Positions 1 to 6,651 of a DNA stretch of 10,410 bases are shown in pieces. Under the pieces are notes generated by a model, which worked only from the letters and a program-made list of their open reading frames with translations, made no database searches and was not told where the DNA came from. Each line of letters opens with the position of its first letter. Position 1 is the stretch's first letter. Origin of the DNA: CAZALT01 sp964485515 (GTDB taxonomy: Bacteria; Actinomycetota; Acidimicrobiia; Acidimicrobiales; Acidimicrobilacustridaceae); assembly GCA_964485515.1 (NCBI GenBank), contig CAZALT010000127.1, positions 1 to 10,410 of the forward strand. The letters run 5' to 3'. Both the position numbers and the translations under genes were made by a program.

Positions 1-1386
1 GACGGTGCCGCCCTGCTCCTTGACGATGGCGTCGACGATGGAGAGGCCGAGTCCTGACCCGCCGGCCCGTCGTGATCGCGAGGCATCGGCCCGGTAGAAG
101 CGCTCGAACGCCCGCTCGACCGCGTCGGGCGCCATACCGAGTCCCGAGTCCCGGATCTCGACCACCGCTTCGTCGCCCTCGCGCGTGAGTCGAAGCGAGA
201 TGGGCGTGCCCGGTGGAGTGTGCACGAGCGCGTTCGACACCAGGTTGTTGACGACCTGGTGGAGCCGCTCGTCGTCGCCGAGCACGGCGACGGGGGTGAC
301 GTCGACGGTCACCGTGCGTTCGGGGTCGCGCACTCGGGCGTCCATCGCCGCGTCGTCGACGACCCGGTCGAGGTCGACCGGCTCGTGCTCCAAGGGTCGG
401 CCCTGGTCGAGTCGGGCGAGCTGCAGCAGGTCGTCGACCAGGTTGCCCATGCGGATGGCTTCCTGCTCGGTGCGACGCATGGCGTCGTCGAGCGGATCGC
501 CGGCCCCGATGCCGCCGACCCGATAGAGCTCGGCGTAGCCGCGCACCGTGGCGACCGGGGTGCGCAGCTCGTGCGAGGCGTCGGCGATGAAGCGCCGCAG
601 GCGGTCCTCCGACGCGGCCCGCTCATCGAACGCCCCTTCGATGTTGCCCATCATCGTGTTGAGGGCGAGGCCGAGCTCGCCCGCCTCGGTGTCGCTCGAC
701 GTGACGGGCACGCGGTGCGAGAGGTCGCCCGCGGCGATCTCCGCGGCGGCCTTGGTCATGCGCTTGATCGGCTGGACGCCGAGCCGGATCACCCACCAGG
801 TGACGAGGCTCAGCACGAACAGGGCGATGAGCGTGGCGATCACCTCGATGGTGATGAGCCGGCTGATGGCATCGTCGACGTCGGCCAGCGGGAGGGCCGT
901 GACGAAGACGAGGTCGTCCGAGGAGATGTTCGGACCTCTCGATGCCAGCGCTCGGTAGCGCACGGTCGAGTCGCTGCTCTCGACGGTGAACGGCTGCTGG
1001 CTCTCCGCGCTCTCGTCGGCCTGTTGCCAGGTGATCTTCGGCGTGGCGAGATCGGTGCCCGAGGCGTTGGACTGGACGAGCGACGTCTGGGTGCCGTCGC
1101 GCTGCACGACACCTCGGTACTCGAAGTTCACGGCCGGGAAGGCGAAGGTGCCAGACGGCGGTGCGATGAACGTCTGCTGCTCACCTGCCGTGTCCTCGAC
1201 CGTCGCACCCACCCCGACGCGGGTCTCGGTGAGATCCCGTCGGGGCTCGAAGCTGGGGCTGGCGAGTCGATCGTCCACCTGGCTCACGAGGTAGGCCTCG
1301 GAGGCGCGCGCCACGAGGAACGCCGTCGCCACGAGGACGACGGCGACGAGGGCCATGCCGGCGAGGAGGCGGGCGCGCAGCGACAT
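1..1386 (-). CDS. Sensor histidine kinase of a two-component system (C-terminus cut off by window edge)
   Basis: This is a membrane sensor kinase that autophosphorylates on histidine and passes the phosphate to the regulator encoded just upstream. The ATG at 1386-1384 starts MSLRARLLAGM, one base after the regulator's stop. Visible domains in order are: TM1 at about residues 8-30; an extracytoplasmic sensor region to about 175; TM2 at about 178-200 (ending near LVTWWVI); a HAMP linker at about 201-255; a HisKA domain with the H-box ASHELRTPV and phospho-acceptor His272; and a HATPase_c domain with N-box Asn385 (VSNALVHT), a G1 box from Asp413 (DSGLGM), FERFYRAD, and a G2 box GGSGLGLSIV near 441. 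It reads off the left edge after KEQGGTV, so probably only about 20 C-terminal residues are missing. The sensor region has no recognised fold, so the stimulus is unknown. The class assignment is very secure. Confidence 0.95.
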   Translation of the reverse strand, partial: MSLRARLLAGMALVAVVLVATAFLVARASEAYLVSQVDDRLASPSFEPRRDLTETRVGVGATVEDTAGEQQTFIAPPSGTFAFPAVNFEYRGVVQRDGTQTSLVQSNASGTDLATPKITWQQADESAESQQPFTVESSDSTVRYRALASRGPNISSDDLVFVTALPLADVDDAISRLITIEVIATLIALFVLSLVTWWVIRLGVQPIKRMTKAAAEIAAGDLSHRVPVTSSDTEAGELGLALNTMMGNIEGAFDERAASEDRLRRFIADASHELRTPVATVRGYAELYRVGGIGAGDPLDDAMRRTEQEAIRMGNLVDDLLQLARLDQGRPLEHEPVDLDRVVDDAAMDARVRDPERTVTVDVTPVAVLGDDERLHQVVNNLVSNALVHTPPGTPISLRLTREGDEAVVEIRDSGLGMAPDAVERAFERFYRADASRSRRAGGSGLGLSIVDAIVKEQGGTV

Positions 1387-1387
1387 G

Positions 1388-2074
1388 TCAGGCGTTCTCG
1401 CGGAGCGTGTAGCCGACGCCCCGGATGGTGTGGATGAGGCGGGGTCCGCCGTCCTCGTCGAGCTTGCGCCGCAGGTAGCCGACGTAGGTCTCGACGATGC
1501 CACCGTCGCCGCCGAAGTCGTACTGCCACACGTGGTCGAGGATCTGGGCCTTCGACATCACCCGCCCCTGGTTGACGAGCAGGAAGCGCAGCAGGTTGAA
1601 CTCGGTGGGGGAGAGCGAGATGTCGGTCCCGCCCCGCGTGACGCGGTGGGCATCGTCGTCGAGGACGAGGTCGGCGCACTGGAGCACCGACGTCGATCGT
1701 GACGTGCCGGCTCGGCGGAGCACGGCGTCGATCCTGGCGACCAGCTCGTCCAGGCTGAACGGCTTGACCATGTAGTCGTCGCCGCCGAGCGTGAGCCCGC
1801 GCACCTTGTCGTCGGTGGCGTCCTTGGCGGTGAGGAAGAGCACCGGCACGCGGTTCCCCTCGGAACGCAACCGCCGGCACACCTCGAACCCGTCGAGGTC
1901 GGGCATCATCACGTCGAGCACGATGACGTCGGGCATGACCTCGCCGACCACGGCGAGCGCCTCGCGGCCGTTCGACACGGCGGTGACGTCGAAGCCGGTG
2001 TGGCGCAAGGCGGCGTCGAGCATGGACCGCAGGTTGTCCTCGTCGTCGACGAGCAGCAGGCGTTCTCCAGACAT
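1388..2074 (-). CDS. OmpR/PhoB-family response regulator
   Basis: This is a DNA-binding response regulator of 228 aa, a normal length for the family. The N-terminal receiver domain (about 1-120) has the acidic pocket Asp10/Asp11, phospho-acceptor Asp54 in LDVMMPD, Thr82 and Lys104 (KPFS). The C-terminal winged helix (about 135-227) has the typical LSPTEFNLLRFLL, the recognition region with VETYVGYLRRKLD, and the ending IRGVGYTLRE. I chose the ATG at 2074-2072 because it places MSGERLLLVDDE directly before the receiver fold. The longer ATG at 2152 adds 26 unconserved residues and would run through the putative operators. No clear Shine-Dalgarno precedes the ATG. The gene is cotranscribed with the kinase (1-nt gap). 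It most resembles the mycobacterial MprA/TrcR kind of regulator. It probably controls itself and the divergent transporter operon through the repeats at 2075-2236. Confidence 0.96.
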   Translation of the reverse strand: MSGERLLLVDDEDNLRSMLDAALRHTGFDVTAVSNGREALAVVGEVMPDVIVLDVMMPDLDGFEVCRRLRSEGNRVPVLFLTAKDATDDKVRGLTLGGDDYMVKPFSLDELVARIDAVLRRAGTSRSTSVLQCADLVLDDDAHRVTRGGTDISLSPTEFNLLRFLLVNQGRVMSKAQILDHVWQYDFGGDGGIVETYVGYLRRKLDEDGGPRLIHTIRGVGYTLRENA

Positions 2075-2088
2075 GTGCTCAGGTTGCG
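2075..2088 (+). promoter_or_regulatory. Half-site related to the operator repeats, abutting the regulator start codon
   Basis: GTGCTCAGGTTGCG here matches 13 of 14 bases of GTTCTCAGGTTGCG at 2223-2236. The only difference is the third base. It lies immediately upstream of the response-regulator ATG (2074-2072, minus strand), where a bound protein would affect expression of the regulator. No clean second half-site is present at 11 bp, so it may be a weak or accessory site. It could also be a chance resemblance, although 13 of 14 is strong for a short spacer. Confidence 0.4.
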
Positions 2089-2093
2089 GGTCG

Positions 2094-2115
2094 AAGGTGA
2101 GAGTTTCCTGAGAAC
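2094..2115 (-). promoter_or_regulatory. Candidate response-regulator operator facing the two-component genes
   Basis: Read on the minus strand this is TCTCAG-N5-TCTCAC (plus-strand positions 2113-2108 and 2102-2097), a direct repeat of 11-bp period lying 23-39 bp upstream of the regulator ATG. OmpR/PhoB-family regulators are known to bind tandem direct repeats of about one helical turn as head-to-tail dimers. The same spacing and core occur in the opposite orientation at 2212-2233. Autoregulation is the inference. No convincing -10 hexamer could be picked nearby. Confidence 0.55.
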
Positions 2116-2211
2116 GACCCGAGAGCCTCACGTGAACGTCGCTGTGCCTCACCGCCCAGCCAGTTCGGCCAAGCGGTGGGCCGCCGGCGGATCTCGGGCA
2201 CTTTGGGGTCA

Positions 2212-2236
2212 GGTCTCAGCGTGTTCTCAGGTTGCG
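2212..2236 (+). promoter_or_regulatory. Candidate response-regulator operator facing the transporter operon
   Basis: TCTCAG (2214-2219), five bases, then TCTCAG (2225-2230) form an exact 6-bp direct repeat with 11-bp period. The 11-mers GGTCTCAGCGT and GTTCTCAGGTT match at 8 of 11 positions. The site lies about 95 bp upstream of the first transporter-operon start. It is the mirror image in orientation of the repeat at 2094-2115. It is likely the activation site for the operon beginning at 2330. The expected -10 region downstream (around 2250-2257, CCTACGTC) is a poor match, which would suit an activator-dependent promoter, but the promoter itself is not demonstrable by eye. Confidence 0.55.
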
Positions 2237-2319
2237 TGACCACGCTGCTCCTACGTCGCCACCCAACCGACTGGCTGTTCCCATCGGCCGACTGGAAACC
2301 GGGGTGGCCCCGAGACCAT

Positions 2320-2323
2320 GGAG
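2320..2323 (+). promoter_or_regulatory. Shine-Dalgarno GGAG deciding the GTG start at 2330
   Basis: GGAG is followed by six bases (AACGTC) and then GTG at 2330-2332, an ideal spacing. The ATG at 2318 overlaps this GGAG and has no comparable ribosome binding site of its own, so the GTG is preferred. Confidence 0.6.
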
Positions 2324-2329
2324 AACGTC

Positions 2330-3261
2330 GTGAGCGATCAACCCCCCGGCTACCCCGATCAACCCCCCGGCTACCCCGACCAACCGGTGGGCCTCCCCGA
2401 CGAACCGCCGGTCTACCCGGTCGGGCCGCCGACCGATGCCCCGGGTCCGCTCGGCTCGGCCGGCGCCGTCCCGACACCGCTGGTGCCGAGCGGTCCGACA
2501 ACCGATGCGGCCGCCGACGGCGATGCCCCCAGGAGGAGCGCAGGCATGAGGTCGTGGCTCGTCGCCGGTGCGGTGACGCTCGTGCTCATCGTCGGTGCCG
2601 TCTTCGTCCTCGGCCGGTCGTCCTCCGGCTCATCGTCCGAAGCCGCCGCGTCGACGGGCAGTGCGTCGAGCAGCGACGGCAGCAGCTCGCAGGGTCAGCT
2701 GACCTTCCGGGGGCGCGGCACGTCCGGCGAGATCACCGACATCGGCGACGTCAGCTTCACCGTGTCGACCACCGACCAGTCGGGCGAATCCTCCACCGTG
2801 ACCGTGCAGGTCACCGACACGACGACCTACACCGCATCGGTCGAGGGCTCGGCCTCCGATCTCGCCGTCGGCGACAACGTCACGGTGATCGGCGAGGAGG
2901 CCACCGATGGCGCCTCGGTCGCGGCGTCCAGCATCGTCGACTCGGGTGACATCGAGACCGCCTTCGGCGGACAGGGAGGTCCCGACAGCCAGACCGGCGC
3001 CCCTCCTGACTTCTCGGCCGAAGGCATGACCCCGCCCGACGGCGCGACGGGCGCCCCTCCTGACTTCTCGGACGAAGGCATGACGCCGCCCGACGGGGCG
3101 NNNNNNNNNNNNNNNNNNNNNNNNNNNNNNNNNNNNNNNNNNNNNNNNNNNNNNNNNNNNNNNNNNNNNNNNNNNNNNNNNNNNNNNNNNNNNNNNNNNN
3201 CTCGGGCACGTCGGGATCGTCGTCGTACAACTCCGGCGGCACCACCGCCACGACGGTCTGA
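2330..3261 (+). CDS. Pro-rich membrane-anchored protein with DUF5666-like extracytoplasmic domain (interrupted by assembly gap)
   Basis: This is the first gene of the transporter operon. From the GTG start the product has: a Pro-rich cytoplasmic tail (1-72) opening with four DQPPGYP-type heptads; a single TM segment (about 74-96, LVAGAVTLVLIVGAVFVLG); a Ser/Gly linker; and a beta-rich domain (about 130-205: GTSGEITDIGDVSFTV, then TDTTTYT, then DLAVGDNVTVIGEE). That pattern recalls DUF5666 OB-like domains. Two exact-length 18-residue repeats follow (222-257). The N gap at 3101-3200 interrupts the gene. After it, the frame beginning at 3202 reads SGTSGSSSYNSGGTTATTV and stops at 3261, which suits the low-complexity tail. 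The two halves are in different frames as printed, so the true gap length should be 2 modulo 3. The adaptor start follows 11 nt later. The function is unknown; a surface or substrate-handling partner of the transporter is inference. Confidence 0.75.
2336..2419 (+). repeat. Four 21-bp tandem repeats encoding DQPPGYP heptads
   Basis: There are four 21-base units starting at 2336, 2357, 2378 and 2399. The first two are identical; the others are degenerate. They encode DQPPGYP, DQPPGYP, DQPVGLP and DEPPVYP in the cytoplasmic tail of the DUF5666-like protein. Pro/Tyr-rich tails of this sort are common in actinobacterial membrane proteins. They support translation starting upstream of 2336. Confidence 0.85.
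2531..2536 (+). promoter_or_regulatory. Internal consensus Shine-Dalgarno AGGAGG before ATG 2546
   Basis: AGGAGG (with an overlapping GGAG at 2535-2538) lies 7-9 bases before an in-frame ATG at 2546-2548. That ATG opens directly on the transmembrane anchor (MRSWLVAGAVTLVL). It is a stronger ribosome binding site than the one at 2320 and may give a second, tail-less form of the protein. Alternatively it could be the true start, leaving the Pro-rich tail untranslated, but the heptad repeats argue against that. Confidence 0.45.
2993..3100 (+). repeat. Two 54-bp tandem repeats encoding an 18-residue unit, ending at the assembly gap
   Basis: Units at 2993-3046 and 3047-3100 encode TGAPPDFSAEGMTPPDGA and TGAPPDFSDEGMTPPDGA. 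The second unit ends at exactly the last called base before the N run, so more copies probably lie in the gap. I do not recognise the motif; it looks like a flexible Pro/Asp-rich stalk. Confidence 0.9.
3101..3200. other. Assembly gap (100 N) inside the DUF5666-like gene
   Basis: There are exactly 100 N, a usual placeholder length for a gap of unknown size. The gap lies at the end of a 54-bp tandem repeat and before a Ser/Gly-rich tail, consistent with collapse of repeats. The coding frame is open on both sides only if the true length is 2 modulo 3. Confidence 0.95.
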
Positions 3262-3272
3262 TCGGGGATCTC

Positions 3273-4659
3273 ATGCCGAAGATCAGACAGCTCGCAACCA
3301 AGCCCTGGGTCGTCATGCCGCTCGTGGCCGTGCTCGTGATCGGCGGCTACGCCGGCTGGAAGGCAACCCGATCCGAGTCGTCATCGACCGGCACCGTCGC
3401 CACCGAACAGGTCATCGAGGCGACGACCGGCACGATGAGCGAGACGGTCACGGCCGAAGGAACCGTGGCCGTCGCCCAGAGCGACGAGCTCAGCTTCAGC
3501 TCGGCGGGCACGGTCACGGCGGTCAACGTCGTGGCCGGCCAGCAGGTCGTCGCCGGCGACGTGCTCGCCACGATCGACTCGGCCGAGCTCGAAGCCTCCG
3601 TGGCCGACGCCGAGACCACGCTGGCCGAGGCCGAAGCGAAGCTCTCCGACGACCAGTCCTCGGGGGCATCTTCGGCGCAGATCGCCGCCGATCGGTCGTC
3701 GATCACCTCCGCCCAGGACAAGCTCGACGCCGCCGTCGAGGACCTCGCCGGCGCGCAGCTCGTCGCCACCTTCGACGGCACCGTCTCCACCGTGGACCTC
3801 ACCGTCGGTGAGGAGCTGTCGTCGGACGGCGCGGGCGGAACCGAGCGCACCGGCTCGAACAGCGGATCGGGCATGGAGGCCAACCGGCTCGGATCAGCGA
3901 ACGGCGACGCCGCGAACGGCGGCTCGTCCGGCTCGACGGCCCAGATCACCGTCGTGAGCGTCGGTCGGTTCGAGGTCGAGCTCGGCTTCGACGACACCGA
4001 GATCGCCGACCTCGCCGTCGGACAGACCGCCACGGTCTCGCTGTCCACGTCGACCAGCTCGTCGAGCACCTTCCCCGGCGGCGGGATGTTCCCCGGCGGC
4101 GGCACCTTCGAGCGCAGCTTCGCCGCCGGGCCGCAGGCGACGCAGGGCGCGACCGACGACGACGCCTCGGACGAGGAGACGGCATCGGCCCCGTCGATCG
4201 ACACCAGCGCCGCATCGGTCACGGGCACCGTGACCGAGGTCGGCCAGGTGGCCGACACGAGCAGCGGTGTTGCCAAGTACCCGGTCACGATCGCCTTCGC
4301 CGACGCCAGCGGCGACTACAACGCCGGCGCGACCGTGAGCATCGACATCGCCTACACCGAGGTCGCCGACGCGGTGCAGGTTCCCGCCTTCGCGGTCACG
4401 ACGACCGACGGCAAGTCGACCGTGCAGGTGCGCGACGGCGACTCGACCGAGACCCGGACCGTCACCACCGGCCTCACCTCCGCCACGATGGTCCAGGTCA
4501 CCAGCGGCCTCGACGCCGGCGAAGCGGTCGTCATCACCATGCCGGGCCGTGGCCCTGGAGGCAGCTCGGGAGACGGGCCGGACGCGGGTGGCGGCATGGT
4601 CCTGCAAGGCGGACCCCCGACCGGTGGCTTCGGCCAGTCGACCGAGGCGGGGTCCGGCA

Positions 4660-4667
<8 letters not shown>
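3273..4667 (+). CDS. HlyD/MacA-type periplasmic adaptor (membrane fusion protein), first of two
   Basis: This is a membrane-anchored adaptor of 464 aa that would sit on the outer face of the membrane beside the MacB-like permease. The ATG at 3273 follows a GGGGA four bases upstream. It has: one N-terminal TM (about 12-29, WVVMPLVAVLVIGGYAGW); a first lipoyl/barrel-sandwich half (about 73-103, SAGTVTAVNVVAGQQVVAGD); a short helical hairpin (about 104-162, heptad-like Ala/Glu-rich); a second lipoyl half (FDGTVSTVDLTVGEEL, about 166-182); a Gly/Ser insert (about 185-226); a beta-barrel (from about 227, VELGFDDTEIADLAVGQ) interrupted by FPGGGMFPGGG and an acidic loop (about 267-310); a membrane-proximal domain (QVPAFAVTTTDGKSTVQVRDG); and a Gly/Pro-rich tail. 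The hairpin lacks the RxxxLxxxxxxS tip used for TolC docking, as expected without an outer-membrane tunnel. It overlaps the ATPase gene by 8 nt. Confidence 0.93.
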
Positions 4668-5414
<747 letters not shown>

Positions 5415-5418
<4 letters not shown>

Positions 5419-6647
5419 GAGCCCCCGACCTGCTCCGCACCGCCAGCGACGCGATCCGCAGCCATCGCCTGCGCTCCGTGCTCACCACCCTCGGGATCCT
5501 GATCGGGATCACCGCCGTCATCATGACGGTCGGGCTCGGCAACGGCGCCAAGGCGCAGGTGCAGGACCAGATCAACGAGCTCGGCACGAACTTGCTGGTG
5601 ATCTCACCCGGCTCGTCGACCGATGACAGCGGTGTGCGTGGGGGCTTCGGGTCGTCCTCGACGCTCACGATGGCAGACGCCGACGCGCTGGCATCTCCCG
5701 ACGTCGCGCCCGACATCGAAGCCGTCGCCGGTGTCGCCACGACATCGGGCTCGCTGACCGCAGGCGAGACGAACTGGACGACCACGCTCACCGGCACGAC
5801 GCCCTCGTGGCAGGACGTCCGCAGCCGAGAGCTCAGCAGCGGGCGGTTCATCACCGACGAGGACGAGCAGTCATCCTCATCGGTGGTGGTGCTCGGTCCC
5901 GACACCGCAGAGGAGCTGTTCAGCGGCCAGAACGCCGTCGGGCAAACCGTGACCTACGACGGCACCACGCTCGAGGTCATCGGCGTGCTCGAGGCGTTGA
6001 GCTCGTCGGAGGACACGTCGAACAACGACCTCGCCATCGTGACGTTCTCCACCTACGCGAAACGCCTGGTCGGCGGCACCACGCGCGACTCCGTGTCGTC
6101 GATCTACGTGAAGGCGGCCTCCGACAACACGATCAGCGCCGCCTACCAGGAGGCGAACACGCTCCTGCTCAACCTGCACGGGATCACCTCGGCCAACGAC
6201 GCCGACTTCACCATCGCCACGCAGGAGTCGATCCTGACCGCGGCGAGCTCGGTCGACCAGACCATGACCCTGATGCTCGGCGGCATCGCGGTGGTGTCGC
6301 TCATCGTGGGTGGCATCGGCGTGATGAACATCATGTTGGTGTCCGTCTCCGAGCGGATCCGCGAGATCGGCCTGCGCAAGGCCATCGGTGCCCGTCCGGC
6401 CGTGATCCGGCGGCAGTTCCTGGTCGAGGCATCGATCCTCGGTCTCGCCGGTGGCCTCCTCGGCGTGGCCCTCGCCGTCGCCGCCAGCGTGCTGCTGCCT
6501 CGTGTGTCCGACACGCCGGTCTCCCTCTCGGCGACCGCCTCCGTGCTCGCCGTCTTCATGGCGATCGGCATCGGGATGCTGTCCGGGGTCTACCCGGCCA
6601 CCCGTGCCGCCCGCCTCGCCCCCATCGACGCCCTGCGAAACGAGTGA
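5415..6647 (+). CDS. ABC transporter permease, MacB/FtsX fold
   Basis: This is an integral membrane subunit of 410 aa partnering the preceding ATPase. TM1 is near residues 22-42 (VLTTLGILIGITAVIMTVGLG). A large extracytoplasmic MacB_PCD-type domain follows (about 45-280), containing LGTNLLVISPG, GTTPSWQDVRSRELSSGRF and the VVVLGPDTAEELF, GQTV, VIGVL series. Three C-terminal TM segments then form the FtsX domain, including GGIGVMNIMLVSVSERIREIG, LRKAIGA (the cytoplasmic coupling helix region) and the closing YPATRAARLAPIDALR. The length matches ordinary four-TM MacB-type permeases without a fused ATPase. The ATG overlaps the ATPase stop by 4 nt and is preceded by GGGAGAGG. The intact motifs and full length suggest a working protein. 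It is related to the YknZ/MacB antimicrobial-export permeases, but the substrate is unknown. Confidence 0.97.
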
Positions 6648-6651
6648 CCTC

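Noticed and set aside
220..1437. Plus-strand frame of 405 codons opposite the sensor kinase
   Set aside because: It is the antisense shadow of a high-GC gene, rich in Arg/Gly/Asp/His. The minus strand has all the kinase motifs.
2072..2152. ATG at 2152 as start of the response regulator
   Set aside because: It adds 26 unconserved residues and overlaps the repeated operator-like sequence. The ATG at 2074 begins right at the receiver domain.
2232..2257. TTGCGT...TACGTC as a sigma70-type promoter
   Set aside because: The spacing is only about 14 bases and the -10 lacks the final T. Not convincing, so not listed as a promoter.
2318..3811. Long plus-strand reading frame of 497 codons through the first N run
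   Set aside because: After the gap it reads an Arg-rich sequence antagonistic to the clear adaptor gene in another frame (from 3273). It is a by-product of the arbitrary gap length.
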